Part shown: positions 1 through 8,362 of the stretch, piece after piece
Layout of the letters: each line of letters opens with the position of its first letter
Position numbering within the stretch: the stretch's first letter is position 1
NCBI RefSeq assembly: GCF_001424875.1
Contig: NZ_LMCT01000026.1
Coordinates: 2,024-45,427 of the forward strand
Source: Kitasatospora sp. Root107
Lineage (GTDB): Bacteria; Actinomycetota; Actinomycetes; Streptomycetales; Streptomycetaceae
DNA length: 43,404 bases
Direction of reading: 5' to 3'
Made by a program: the position numbers and the translations under genes
Notes under the pieces: model-generated
Database searches by the model: none
What the model saw: the letters and a program-made list of their open reading frames with translations, nothing else
Told to the model about the DNA's origin: nothing

Positions 1-2
1 GG

Positions 3-386
3 CGCAGTTACCTCGATGTCGCATATCCCGGCAAGCCCGACGACTACGGACGGCAGATCGACGACCTCATGACGGCGCTGCGGCGACCCGGGCGGTGGGA
101 GGAGTTCATGAAGACCGGCCGGACCACTCCGGCCGACGCCGAGGCTCGGCTGGCGGATGTGGAGTGCCCGGCGCTGGTGATCATGGGCGCCCAGGACCCG
201 GACTTCCCCGACCCGGTGGCCGAGGGCGAGGCGATCGTCGCGGCCATGCCCGAAGGGCTCGGGCGGGTCGCCGTGATCGAGGACGGCGGGCACTACCCCC
301 ATGCGCAGTCCAGCGACCAGGTCGCCGAACTGGTCATCGCCTTCCTGCGGGAGCACGCCGGCGACACCGGCCGGCACACCGGGTGA
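3..386 (+). CDS. Alpha/beta hydrolase, C-terminal part (runs off window start)
   Basis: The reading frame is open from the window edge, so only the last ~127 residues of the protein are present. It shows the C-terminal half of an alpha/beta-hydrolase fold: a strand with the acid (VIMGAQDPDFPDP, likely catalytic Asp) about 50 residues before a GGHYPH motif carrying the likely catalytic His. This is the usual acid-to-His spacing of epoxide-hydrolase/haloperoxidase-like serine hydrolases. The nucleophile elbow must lie upstream of the window. Substrate cannot be told. An AraC/GlxA regulator gene follows 56 bases downstream on the same strand and could be co-transcribed. Confidence 0.8.
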   Translation, partial: RSYLDVAYPGKPDDYGRQIDDLMTALRRPGRWEEFMKTGRTTPADAEARLADVECPALVIMGAQDPDFPDPVAEGEAIVAAMPEGLGRVAVIEDGGHYPHAQSSDQVAELVIAFLREHAGDTGRHTG

Positions 387-442
387 CCGGTGGCGGCCGA
401 ATGGGGGTCACAACATCCCCTGCTCGCGGCGATGATGGTGAC

Positions 443-1459
443 ATGCCTTCACCCCGCACCGTCGTTCTCGTGGTGTACGACGGTATTCAACTGACCGAAC
501 TGGCCGGTCCGATGGACGTGTTCAACGCGGCGAACACCGTGTTGGAAACCACGGCCTACCGGCTGGTGACGGCGGCGCCGCGGGCGGGGGCCGTCACCGC
601 CGACGGCGGGCTGAGGTTCCACGTCGAGCACTCGATCCGGGGGGCCGCCCTCGGCGAGCCGGACATCGACACGATGATCGTGATCGGCGGCTTCGGGGCG
701 TTCGACCCGTCGACGTCCCAGGGGGTGGTCCGGGAACTTCCCCTGCTCGCCGGGGTTTCGCAGCGCGTTGCCGCGGTGTGCTCCGGCTCGATACTGCTGG
801 CCGCGGCCGGGCTGCTCGACGGGTACCGCGCGACGACGCACTGGGGCGCGACCGAGCAGCTTGCCGAGCGCTACCCGCGGGTGCGGGTCGAACCGGACCG
901 GATCTACGTGCACGACCGCACTCGGTGGACCTCGGCAGGGGTGACCACCAGCATCGATCTCGCGCTGGCCCTTGTCGAGTACGACCACGGAGCCGAACTG
1001 GCACAGTCCATCGCCCGCAGGCTGGTCGTCTTCACCCGAAGGCCCGGCGGCCAGACCCAGTTCAGCGCCCAACTGCGCGCCCAGAACGCACGGACCCCGG
1101 CCATCCGGTCCGTCCAGGACTGGCTGCCCGACCACCTCGACCAGGACCTGAGCGTGGCGGCCCTGGCGTGCCGGGCGGGAATGAGCGAGCGGAACTTCGC
1201 CCGCGCCTTCCGCGCCGAAACCGGCAGCACCCCGGCCGACCTCGTCGAGAGCCTCCGCCTCGAAGCGGCCTGCCGCCTGCTCGAGACGACCGTCCTGACC
1301 GTCGGCGCCATCGCCAGGACGGTCGGGTACCGACACGGCGAGACCCTCCACCGCGTTTTCTCCCGCCGCCTGGCTACCACCCCGGACCGCTACCGCCGGA
1401 ACTTCCCGATGTCCGCTCCCGCGGATACGCGCGCACTGCGGCCCGTCAGCGGGCGGTGA
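443..1459 (+). CDS. GlxA-type AraC family transcriptional regulator (DJ-1/PfpI domain + HTH)
   Basis: 338 aa. Residues ~5-170 form a DJ-1/PfpI-like class I glutamine-amidotransferase fold. Cys113 lies in AAVCSGSILLAAAG, at the nucleophile elbow position. Residues ~215-325 are a double AraC helix-turn-helix (AALACRAGMSERNFARAF, then GAIARTVGYRHGETLHRVF). Full length for the GlxA/FtrA subfamily, which usually act as activators responding to small metabolites. The frame is open further upstream, but the ATG at 443 gives the canonical N-terminus (RTVVLVVYDGIQLTELAGPMD) and avoids overlap with the hydrolase gene. The 3' end overlaps by 14 bases an antisense gene remnant. The target is unknown; the preceding hydrolase gene is a candidate. 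Confidence 0.88.
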   Translation: MPSPRTVVLVVYDGIQLTELAGPMDVFNAANTVLETTAYRLVTAAPRAGAVTADGGLRFHVEHSIRGAALGEPDIDTMIVIGGFGAFDPSTSQGVVRELPLLAGVSQRVAAVCSGSILLAAAGLLDGYRATTHWGATEQLAERYPRVRVEPDRIYVHDRTRWTSAGVTTSIDLALALVEYDHGAELAQSIARRLVVFTRRPGGQTQFSAQLRAQNARTPAIRSVQDWLPDHLDQDLSVAALACRAGMSERNFARAFRAETGSTPADLVESLRLEAACRLLETTVLTVGAIARTVGYRHGETLHRVFSRRLATTPDRYRRNFPMSAPADTRALRPVSGR

Positions 1460-1571
1460 CCCGGAAGGACCAAGGGTCTTTGCTGATCACGGGTCGGTCG
1501 ACGAGCCGACGGCCGTCCCCCTGATGGGACAGACCGGCCGTCTGGGTGGCAGGGTCGACGTCCAAGGCGTT
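1446..1571 (-). pseudogene. C-terminal fragment of an unidentified protein
   Basis: A minus-strand frame with strong codon bias ends at 1446 with a plausible protein C-terminus (residues ending LVDRPVISKDPWSFRVTAR). It loses coherence at ~1571, where the IS5-type transposase tail begins. I cannot assign a family. The pattern is what remains when an insertion element removes the upstream part of a gene. Confidence 0.35.
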
Positions 1572-1581
1572 AGAAGATGTC

Positions 1582-1683
1582 TCATTTGGATAGTCGTCGG
1601 GTGCAAATGAGGGCTGCGGCGATGCTGGCGAAGGCAGCGAAGTGGTCGGCCTTGCGTTCGTAGCGGCGGTGCCTAAGCAGGCG
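1582..1683 (-). mobile_element. IS5-family transposase 3' remnant
   Basis: The minus strand encodes the last ~33 residues of an IS5-type DDE transposase. It contains HRRYERKADHFAAFASIAA followed by LICTRRLSK and a stop, the typical C-terminus of Streptomyces IS5 elements. Nothing else of the element is left. The fragment is fused directly to the tail of an AraC regulator gene, so the element probably inserted there and was later deleted. No inverted repeats could be identified. Confidence 0.7.
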
Positions 1684-1940
1684 GCGGTACCCCGACGTGC
1701 GCCTTGAACAGCGTCCGGAAGTTCGCCGGGGTGCCCAGGCCGCAGCGGCGTGCGACGGCTTCGACCGTGAGGTCGCCGGATTCGAGGAGTTCGCGGGCGC
1801 GGGCGAGCCGGGCGTCGAGCAGCCAGCGGATCGGCGGTTGGCCGGTGTCGGTCTGGAAGCGGCGGATCAGGGTCCGGCGGGAGGCGCCGGCCCGGCGAGC
1901 CAACTGGCGGGTCGCGAGGCCGGCGATGCCGCCGCCATGA
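1684..1940 (-). pseudogene. AraC family regulator, C-terminal HTH fragment
   Basis: The minus strand encodes most of the double helix-turn-helix of a GlxA-like AraC regulator: LATRQLARRAGASRRTLIRRF, the wing helix TGQPPIRWLLDARLARARELLE, and AVARRCGLGTPANFRTLFKAH. The N-terminal DJ-1 domain is absent (upstream sequence is low-quality His/Gly-rich frame). The C-terminus stops at GVPP, where the IS5 remnant joins. It lies next to an intact GlxA-type regulator (443-1459) but does not look like a recent duplicate of it. Considered non-functional. Confidence 0.75.
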
Positions 1941-2094
1941 TGGTGATCCCCATCCTGTTCCTCCCCGCGCATCCCGCAATGCTGACCGGTGCGGGCGCGG
2001 ATACGCACGACAGCGCCCCGGTAGCCAGTGTGGCCCGCTGTCCGGCCTCGGAGGCAGTGGTTGACGGAACCAAGCCGGCAACTACCGGGCATGG

Positions 2095-2435
2095 TTGGAC
2101 CTTCAGGACCCGGCCCTCAGTGCGCAGCCCGTCGACGGGGCACGACCGTCCGCGGACTCGGTGGCACGGGAGATCTTCTCCGACCTCGCCAACAAGTGGG
2201 CCCTCCTGATCATCGAGGCCCTCGGGGACCGCACCCTGCTCTTCGGCGAGCTGCGCGACGAGGTCGAGGGCGTCAGCCACAAAATGCCCACCCAGAACCT
2301 CCGGATGCTCGAGCACAACGGCCTGATCCACCGGGAGGTCACCCCGTCGTCCCGCCACGGGTCGAGTACACCCACACCGAACCCGGCCGGCCCCGTGCTC
2401 CACCCCTCGACCGCTGCCACGCGAGCCGTCTGTAG
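2095..2435 (+). pseudogene. HxlR family winged-helix regulator with frameshift
   Basis: Starting at a TTG (2095), the first ~80 residues are a clear HxlR/MarR-like winged helix (IFSDLANKWALLIIEALGD, then SHKMPTQNLRMLEHNGLIHR). Around base 2338 the coding signal moves to another frame (VVPPRVEYTHTEPGR), as if one C had been lost. The wing and C-terminal helix then end early at 2435. HxlR proteins sense reactive aldehydes, quinones or redox stress and normally sit next to the oxidoreductase they control. Here the neighbour is an AraC regulator, so the original target has been lost or moved. Confidence 0.7.
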
Positions 2436-2498
2436 GAAGATCGGTACGGCGACCACATGACGGCGTGGAAGCAGTGCATACGAGGGGATCGAAGAGGG

Positions 2499-3533
2499 AT
2501 GCACGGTATCGGAGCGGAGACCGACGGCACGCGCGGGGTGTTCGCAGTGGACTCGACCGCCCAGGGCGCCGCACCGCGGGGACTCGACGCCTTCCGGCGC
2601 GGGTGGGAGACCCAGGTCGGCGACGACGTCTTCCAACTGCCGGACTTCACCACGGATACGGTCGGTGACTTCCGGGTCAAGGGCAACGTGGCCAAGGTGC
2701 ACGACGCGGCGATCGCCGATCTGCACGCCGCGTCGGCCACCCGGACCGCGGACGTCCCGGGCGGCGATCAGGATCTGGTGGCCATGTACGTCGTGCGGCA
2801 CGGCGCGTGGACTCTGGGCGGCCCGCCCGGTCAGGGCGACCGGACCGTGTCGGCCGGGCAGTTCCTCGTCCGGCACGTCGGGAGCCTGACGGCCTTCGAG
2901 ACGTCGGCGAACCTCACGGCGAAGTTCCTCGTCCTTCCCCCCGCCGAGCTCAAACCCCTGCTCGGGAACCGGGTCGTCACCGGCCCGGCGGACTCGGCCG
3001 AGATGCGCTTGCTGACGGCCCTCACGGACATGATCCACACCACCGTGGCCGACCTCGGCCCGGCCGGTGTGGCAGCCGCCCAAGGCACCCTGGTCGAGCT
3101 GGCCAAGGCGGTGGCGAAGGGCCGGTTCGACGACGTGGAACCCCGGCTGGCCCCCGCACTCACCCAGGCGGCGAAGGACCTCGCGGACCGTCTGCTCACG
3201 CACCCCGAGCTCTCTCCGGCCATGCTCGCGCGTGAACTCAACGTCTCCGTCCGCACGTTGCACCGGGCCTTCGCCGCAGTGGGCGAGCAGGTGACCACCT
3301 ACATCCGCCACCGGCGACTGCACGAGGCCCGGCTCGCCCTTGACGCGCCGTCAGGGCGACTGAGCATTTCGGAACTCGCCGCACACTGGCAGTTCGCGGA
3401 CGGCAGCCACTTCACCCGAGCCTTCAAGAAGCACTACGGTCAGACCCCCAGCGAGTACGCCCGGTCGGCCGCAGCAGCCTCGCTCTCACCGAACCGGCAC
3501 CCGCCCGGCCATGGACCGGCCGACAGCGCGTGA
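2499..3533 (+). CDS. AraC family regulator with AraC-binding-like N-terminal domain
   Basis: 344 aa. The N-terminal ~200 residues resemble the cupin-like ligand-sensing domain of NphR/FeaR-type activators, with FRRGWETQVGDDVFQLPD near the start and an internal beta-rich part. Residues ~225-330 are a textbook AraC HTH pair (MLARELNVSVRTLHRAFAAV and ISELAAHWQFADGSHFTRAF, ending KKHYGQTPSEYAR). ATG 2499 is preferred over the in-frame upstream start at 2457 because GAGGGG lies 11 bases upstream. Convergent with the oxidoreductase gene ending at 3724. Such activators usually control degradation of nitriles, amines or aromatics, but nothing here identifies a substrate. Confidence 0.85.
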   Translation: MHGIGAETDGTRGVFAVDSTAQGAAPRGLDAFRRGWETQVGDDVFQLPDFTTDTVGDFRVKGNVAKVHDAAIADLHAASATRTADVPGGDQDLVAMYVVRHGAWTLGGPPGQGDRTVSAGQFLVRHVGSLTAFETSANLTAKFLVLPPAELKPLLGNRVVTGPADSAEMRLLTALTDMIHTTVADLGPAGVAAAQGTLVELAKAVAKGRFDDVEPRLAPALTQAAKDLADRLLTHPELSPAMLARELNVSVRTLHRAFAAVGEQVTTYIRHRRLHEARLALDAPSGRLSISELAAHWQFADGSHFTRAFKKHYGQTPSEYARSAAAASLSPNRHPPGHGPADSA

Positions 3534-3723
3534 CCAGAGGTGGGGCCGCAGCTCAGCGAATACCGCCAACTCACGGCCATGGAAAGGAAGTTCGGCGGCA
3601 CGGGCGGTCCGGGCGTCAGCTGGAGGCTCGACGATCTGCATCACCTGCGGCCTGCGGACAACGAGGTCGCCACTACCCACGCTTCGCCAACCTCCGGTCC
3701 CCGTAGCCGGCGCGGCTCGACCC

Positions 3724-4320
3724 TCAGCGGGCGATCGAGATCGCGAAGGGGGTGAATCCGCTGGACCGGATGACGTGCGGCACAAAGAGGATGGCGGCCT
3801 CCGTGGCGCGGGCGGTCCGGATCCCGCCGAGGTCGGTGATCCATTCCTTGCTCCAGCCGAGGTCGGTGAGGAGTTCGCGGACGGTCTGCTTGGCTTGCGG
3901 GTCGTCGCCGGAGAGGAAGGCGGTGGGCGCCTGGGTGAGCGCGGCCGGCGCGGTCATCACGGGGAAGAGCATGGTGTTGAGCGTCTTGACGACGCGCGTC
4001 TCGGGGAGTGCCTCCTGGAGCTGCTCGGCGAGGCTCGAGCCGGGGTAGACGAGGTCGGCGGGCAGTCCGTCCGGTCCGTCGGTGGTGGCGTTGGAGACGT
4101 CGATGAGGATCTTGCCGTGCAGCTCCTCGCGCAGGGCGGCGAGACGCTCCAGGGAGCCGGCGCCAGGGGTGGCGTTGATGACGATCTCGGCTGTCCGGGC
4201 AGCATCGGCGGCGGCCCCCGGCGAGCGGTCCACTGCAGTCACCTGGTGGCCTGCCCGGGTGAGGGCCGTGGCCAGGTTGCCGCCGACGCGGCCGTTTCCG
4301 AGAACTGCGATCGTGGTCAT
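3724..4320 (-). CDS. NAD(P)-binding oxidoreductase, F420H2:NADP+ reductase-like (Rossmann)
   Basis: 198 aa. Begins with a Rossmann dinucleotide-binding motif (IAVLGNGRVGGNLATAL), followed by an acceptor strand AVDRSPG, then EIVINATPG and KILIDVSN. This order is characteristic of the NADPH-dependent F420 reductase / ProC-like fold (often annotated NAD(P)-binding domain-containing protein). AAGGAG lies 8 bases upstream of the ATG. It is the downstream gene of a probable two-gene unit with the IMPase-like gene (gap 42 bases). The physiological substrate is unknown; F420 reductase activity is a family guess. Confidence 0.8.
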   Translation of the reverse strand: MTTIAVLGNGRVGGNLATALTRAGHQVTAVDRSPGAAADAARTAEIVINATPGAGSLERLAALREELHGKILIDVSNATTDGPDGLPADLVYPGSSLAEQLQEALPETRVVKTLNTMLFPVMTAPAALTQAPTAFLSGDDPQAKQTVRELLTDLGWSKEWITDLGGIRTARATEAAILFVPHVIRSSGFTPFAISIAR

Positions 4321-4362
4321 GGTGATGTGCTCCTTGCGTGGGTGCGGTTGTGGTGTGCCGGG

Positions 4363-5181
4363 TCAGCGGGAGAGCGTGGCGACGGCCTGGGCGTGGACGC
4401 CGGGCGCGGTGGCGAGGAAGCTCTCGCTCTGCGGGGTCCAGGGCCGGCCCTCGGCGTCGGAGATCCGTCCGCCGGCCTCGGTGACGAGCAGCGCTCCGGG
4501 CAGCAGGTCCGCGCGGGCGCCGGCGAACTGCCAGAAGGCGTCGGTCCGGCCGGCGGCCACGTTCGTCAGGTGCAGGGTCGCGGGCACCGAGGTGCGGACG
4601 ACGAGCGCGTCGAAGAGCATCGCGGTGATCGAGGAGCCGACGCGCAGCACGACCTTCTGGTCCTCGTCCGGCCGGGCCTGGCTGGTGGCCACGATGCTCA
4701 GGCCGAGGTCCGCGGTCGCCGAGACGTTCAACCGCCGGCCGTCCAGGTGGGCGCCGCCTCCGGTGCGGGCGGTGTAGGTCTCGCCGGTCAGCGGCAGGTG
4801 GACCACGGTGAGCACCGGCTGGTTGTCGCGCACCAGGGTGGCGGTCACCGCCCACTCGGGCAGGGCGTGCAGGTGGTTGACGTTGCCCTCGGCCGGGTCC
4901 ACCACCCACCACTCGCCGGACGGCAGCGCCCCGCCGTCGAGCTCGTCCTCCACCCACCGGGCCCGCGGCCGCAGTCGGGTGAGGGCCGGGCGGAGGATCT
5001 CCAGGGCGGTGTCGTCGTTGGCGGCGAGCGCACGCATCAGCTCTTCGCGGCTCTCGTAGCGGACCACTTCGCCGAAGCGCTCGCGCAGCGCCGCGCCGGC
5101 TGCGTGCACGGCGACCGCGGTCTGATCGAGCAGGCCTGCGTCGGAGGTGGCGGCGTCAGTGGTCTGAGGAGTTTCGGACAT
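4363..5181 (-). CDS. Inositol monophosphatase family protein (altered metal site)
   Basis: 272 aa, normal length for the IMPase/SuhB/CysQ superfamily. The family signature W-x-V/I-D-P-L/I-D-G-T-x-N appears as WWVVDPAEGNVNHLH, with the second acidic residue changed to Glu and Thr to Asn. The C-terminal signature WD-x-AAG appears as ARADLLPGALLVTEAGGR, keeping the Asp. Acidic residues in WVEDELDGG correspond to the first metal motif. Metal-dependent phosphatase activity is therefore possible but not guaranteed. ATG 5181 is chosen because AGGAG sits 7 bases upstream; the frame continues upstream without a good ribosome site. Followed by the Rossmann oxidoreductase in the same orientation. Confidence 0.78.
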   Translation of the reverse strand: MSETPQTTDAATSDAGLLDQTAVAVHAAGAALRERFGEVVRYESREELMRALAANDDTALEILRPALTRLRPRARWVEDELDGGALPSGEWWVVDPAEGNVNHLHALPEWAVTATLVRDNQPVLTVVHLPLTGETYTARTGGGAHLDGRRLNVSATADLGLSIVATSQARPDEDQKVVLRVGSSITAMLFDALVVRTSVPATLHLTNVAAGRTDAFWQFAGARADLLPGALLVTEAGGRISDAEGRPWTPQSESFLATAPGVHAQAVATLSR

Positions 5182-5701
5182 GGCGGTGCTCCTGTCTGAG
5201 GAGGGGTGATGAGGCCGGTCGGAGCCGAACCGCGCGGTGCTTCTCGCGCTTTCCGGGTTTCCCTTCCGCCGTCGAAATCCTAGGAACACGAACACGGCAC
5301 GCACTTGAACCTCCGCGACGTTCGTTCGGAACCTCAGCGCCATCCAGAGGCTCGTACAGCCTCAATGCCCGGGCCCCGTCCGCGAATACCCCAGCGCCGT
5401 GACACCCGAGCAGCAATGACGCTACGTCACCACCGATTACGGGCCAGAGCCGAAGACACCCACCCGCACCCAGGCACGTGATCTGCTGGCGCCTACCTGA
5501 CTCCACGTCAGCTGAGTCAGCATTGCGTCAGCATTGATATGACTCAACCCGGCTACAGGCGGCCAAACCCGAGAACCCTGGCCGCCCAACAGAAGCGGCT
5601 TCCGGGCCCGCCGGCAGGCTCCCGGGGCGACCTACTGCGGCGCCTCGCGACAGCAATCCACAACCACGCGCCGCCAGTCGCCCTGAGCTCACCATCCCAG
5701 G
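5182..5701. other. Stretch without a supported gene; small direct repeat
   Basis: No frame has both coding character and homology. The sequence GTCAGCATTG occurs twice in tandem at ~5512-5536, just after a related GTCAGCTGA. These may be binding sites or chance repeats. The ATG at 5539 that follows opens a frame I do not trust. Confidence 0.3.
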
Positions 5702-5890
5702 TCAGCGCACTCGCCCCCGTGGTTTCAGGGGCAGTTGGGGCAGCTCGGGAGCAGGCAGCCGGGCGCCGTCGTAGCCCTGGACCTCGCCGAAGCGCGACCC
5801 CTCCATCCAGTCCGACCGCGCCTGGGCGATCTCCTCGCCGGATCGGCCCACATAGTTCCACCACGTATCACGCCTTTGGCGTTTCTCCCC
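5702..5890 (-). pseudogene. Pirin family protein, C-terminal fragment
   Basis: The minus strand encodes the characteristic pirin C-terminus: WWNYVGRSGEEIAQARSDW, then EGSRFGEVQGYDGARLPAPE and PQLPLKPRGRVR before a stop at 5702. Pirins are bicupin proteins of ~300 residues; only about the last 55 are present. Upstream (5866-5900) the frame becomes meaningless, and no metal-binding cupin motifs remain. Next to it on the other strand lies an integrase N-terminus, so a mobile element probably removed the rest of the gene. Confidence 0.72.
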
Positions 5891-5959
5891 AGCTCAGGGC
5901 TTGACCGATCATCCGGGATCAGCAAACAGTCAGCATGACACCCGGGAGTGGGACCGACC

Positions 5960-6079
5960 ATGGCGACCACCAGCCTCATCCGCGGCATGGGTTCCTTCTT
6001 CAAGGACTGCGAGTACCCGGAATCCCGGTGGGTCAGGTGCCCCCACGGGTACAAGATCCGGTACCGCAACGCGGCCGGG
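5960..6079 (+). pseudogene. Tyrosine site-specific integrase, N-terminal fragment
   Basis: From ATG 5960 the plus strand encodes the N-terminal ~40 residues typical of integrases of Streptomyces integrative elements (MATTSLIRGMGSFFKDCE, then the Cys-containing SRWVRCPHGYKIRYRNAAG). Homology stops at ~6079, where a transposase fragment on the opposite strand begins. The core-binding and catalytic domains (R...HxxR...Y) are missing. This is the head of a lost integrative element; no attachment site could be identified. Confidence 0.65.
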
Positions 6080-6092
6080 CCCCCCGGTCGGC

Positions 6093-6233
6093 TGGCGCGG
6101 AGATCCAGAACAGGTCGGCCCGCTCATCGGTGAGCGCGAGGAACAGCAGGCCGTGGGCCTTGTGCTTGCCGGAGTAGCTGGTAGCGCTCCGGCCAACAAG
6201 GACGTTCACCGGCTTGCCTCGGCGGGCCGTGCG
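6093..6233 (-). mobile_element. DDE transposase internal fragment
   Basis: About 47 residues on the minus strand match the middle of a Streptomyces transposase-family protein of the DDE_Tnp_4/IS5-like type (PVNVLVGRSATSYSGKHKAH, then GLLFLALTDERADLFWISAP). The Y-S-G-K-H-K motif immediately precedes the second catalytic strand in this group. Both ends are cut off: one abuts the integrase fragment, the other the transaldolase pseudogene. Confidence 0.65.
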
Positions 6234-6255
6234 CCGGTGTCTCATGCGTCTACGG

Positions 6256-7101
6256 TCACCGGGCGCTGTGGCTGTGCTTGCCCTGCAGTTCGGCTTCGAG
6301 CCTGCCGTAGAGCTCGTGCCATGACGTGGTGAATTTGGCGATGCCCTCCTCTTCCAGGGCCTGGACCACGTCGTCGTACGAGATCCCGACGGCCGCCAGG
6401 TCGTCGAGGACCTGACGGGAGGCGGCGTAGGTGCCGTGGATGGTGTCGCCGCGGATAGGCCGGTCCTTGACGCCGGTGGAGGCCCACAGCGGTCGCTGCG
6501 GGCGGGCACCCGCCGCTGCCAGCGCGCTCCAGCGGTCCGAGGCGCAGACGCCTTCGTGGTGCTGGTAGGCGAGGCGGGCATTGGCGATCGCGGACAGGTC
6601 GCGCCCGGCCGCCCGGGCCCGCTCCATGCCGTCCAGGAAGGCGTTCACGACCTGGGCGTAGCGCGCCAGGGAGAAGATCAGCGTCACGTTGATGCTGATG
6701 CCCTCGCCGAGTGCCGCGCTGATCGCCTCCAGGCCCTCGAGGGTCGCGGGGATCTTGACGAACAGGTTGGGGCGGTCCACCGCCCACCACAAGGCGCGCG
6801 CCTCGGCGATCGTCGCCGCGGTATCGCGTGCGAAGCGCGGGTCGACCTCGATCGAGACCCGCCCGTCGAGGCCGTCGGTGGCCTCGAGACCGGGTGCAGC
6901 ACGTCGCAGGCCCACCGGACGTCGTACGCGGTGAGTAGTCGCACCGCCTCTTCGACACCGGCGCCGCGCCGGGCGAGCATCGGCCCGGCGCTGACCGCCG
7001 AACAGATGCCGGACGGCTGGACCGAGACCGTGGCAGACGACGTCCCGAGCCAAGACCGACTGGTCGAGCTGCCGGCCGCCATCGCTGAGGCCGCCACCTG
7101 A
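6256..7101 (-). pseudogene. tal: Transaldolase with internal deletions and frameshifts
   Basis: The minus strand carries a clear actinobacterial transaldolase (pentose phosphate pathway, C3 ketol transfer between sugar phosphates). It has RVSIEVDPRFARDT, then NLFVKIPAT with the Schiff-base lysine, GEGISINVTLIFSLARY, ARPQRPLWASTGVKD and DDVVQALEEEGIAKF. Two family blocks are cleanly missing in frame: about 35 residues between RDLSAI and ANARLAYQ (normally including SVASFFVSRVD), and about 33 residues between STGVKD and RGDTIHGTY (normally including ELVAPDTVNTMPEATL). The N-terminal third is in another frame (EEAVRLLTAYDVRWACDVLH), switching at ~6895, and the first ~40 residues are degenerate. 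Not functional as a transaldolase. Confidence 0.85.
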
Positions 7102-7194
7102 ACGCACCCGCACTGCACAGGCCTTTCCCGCCTACTCGGCGGTACTGCCATCCGGCCGTTGTGCCGGGTGGCCGCGCCGATAGAGTCCTGGCCC

Positions 7195-7887
7195 ATGCGA
7201 ATGATCAAGGCTTTCACAGTCGTTGTCGCGGTCGGTCTGCTGACCACCGCGTGCGGCGGTTCCAACAGTCCGTCAGGCTCCGCCGACAGCGGCGCGAAGA
7301 ACGCCGTCAAGGTGCTGCCGGTGACCATCGACGGCCCGCAGAAGGACGTGCTCCCGCGCGGGGGCGACGCGCTCAGGGTCACACCGCTACCGGGCACCAA
7401 GGCGCCGGTGGTGGAGAAGGTCGAGCACGCGCTGCGCGAGGACGTTCTCTCCGGCGCCCACGTGCCCGGCACGACGAGCGCCAAGTGCGCCGACGGCATC
7501 ACCATGAAGGCCGGCGCCGTCAGCCAGTGCGTGGTCACCTACGAGGGCGCCGAGATCCCCTACGAGGTCAAGATCGACGACAAGTACACCGAAGGCAGCA
7601 TGGTCTTCTCCTACACCAAGACCCCGAAGAAGGCGCTCCTGGTCGCGAAGGAAATCTACAACCGGTTCAACGAGCGCTACGGCTCCGCCTCCGGTGCCAG
7701 CGACGCGAGCAAGCTTGCCTGCGACGAGATCCCGGTCGCCAAGACCTTCGACTTCGGAGCCGACACCGGCTACACCTGCCAGTACTGGGGCGAGCACGGC
7801 ACCAAGGACGGCAAGCCCGGCTACGTCACCGTGAAGATCAAGATCGGCCCCACGCGCAACAGCATCGCCCTAGACGAGGTCCGCTAG
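7195..7887 (+). CDS. Secreted lipoprotein, DUF4333-like repeats
   Basis: 230 aa. Lipoprotein signal peptide with lipobox LTTAC (lipidated Cys at ~19) followed by a Gly/Ser-rich tether. The mature part has two related units, each with a paired-Cys pattern: KCADGITMKAGAVSQCVVTY and later LACDEIPVAKTFDFG...YTCQYWG. These resemble the DUF4333-type module of actinobacterial lipoproteins. ATG 7195 is preferred to the upstream GTG 7159, because it starts the n-region directly before the hydrophobic stretch. Anchored outside the membrane; function unknown. Monocistronic by spacing. Confidence 0.8.
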   Translation: MRMIKAFTVVVAVGLLTTACGGSNSPSGSADSGAKNAVKVLPVTIDGPQKDVLPRGGDALRVTPLPGTKAPVVEKVEHALREDVLSGAHVPGTTSAKCADGITMKAGAVSQCVVTYEGAEIPYEVKIDDKYTEGSMVFSYTKTPKKALLVAKEIYNRFNERYGSASGASDASKLACDEIPVAKTFDFGADTGYTCQYWGEHGTKDGKPGYVTVKIKIGPTRNSIALDEVR

Positions 7888-8110
7888 CCACCCAGTCGAG
7901 CCGCCGCGCCCGCACCGCAGGAGTTGATGCTCCGATGGCGCGATACGGCGCTCGATTGGCGGCCCGAGGCCGGGGTCGGCGGGGGCCGGCCTGGCCGTGT
8001 GCGAGTTGTCCGTGTGCGCGCGGGTGACGCGCGTAGGGTCGATTCCGCGGGATCGGTGGAGCTGGACCTGGTGATGCGGTGGCTGGCGAGGCGGCGCCCG
8101 CCGGCGAGGA

Positions 8111-8326
8111 TCAGATCTGCCGAGCCGGGTCGGAGAAGGTGAGGCCACCGGCGGCGAGCGGGCGCCGGGCCGGGGCGGGCACCGGCGCGGTCTCGCCGGG
8201 CGGCTGGCGGAAGTCCGCGCCCTGCTCGACCGGCAGCAGACGGCGGCCGCCCGCCTGGAAGGGTACGGAAGCGTCGGCGGTGGGCTCGGAGAAGGCAGGC
8301 AGCGAGAGGCTGCGACGGTCGGTCAT
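8111..8326 (-). CDS. Small hypothetical protein
   Basis: 71 aa starting MTDRRSLSLPAFSEPTADAS and ending GLTFSDPARQI. No family recognised. Support is codon use: nearly every third position is G or C, unlike the competing frames. The start is at a position allowing a promoter shared divergently with the toxin-antitoxin pair (76 bases between starts). The ribosome site is weak (GGGG 3-6 bases upstream). Could regulate, or simply neighbour, the TA module. Confidence 0.45.
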   Translation of the reverse strand: MTDRRSLSLPAFSEPTADASVPFQAGGRRLLPVEQGADFRQPPGETAPVPAPARRPLAAGGLTFSDPARQI

Positions 8327-8362
8327 GATCCCCAGTCTCGCAGCCCGAGCGGGCCGGCGGAT

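Noticed and set aside
3511..5199. Plus-strand open frame of 562 codons
   Set aside because: Gly/Arg/Val-rich antisense shadow of the Rossmann and IMPase-like genes; no domain or start site.
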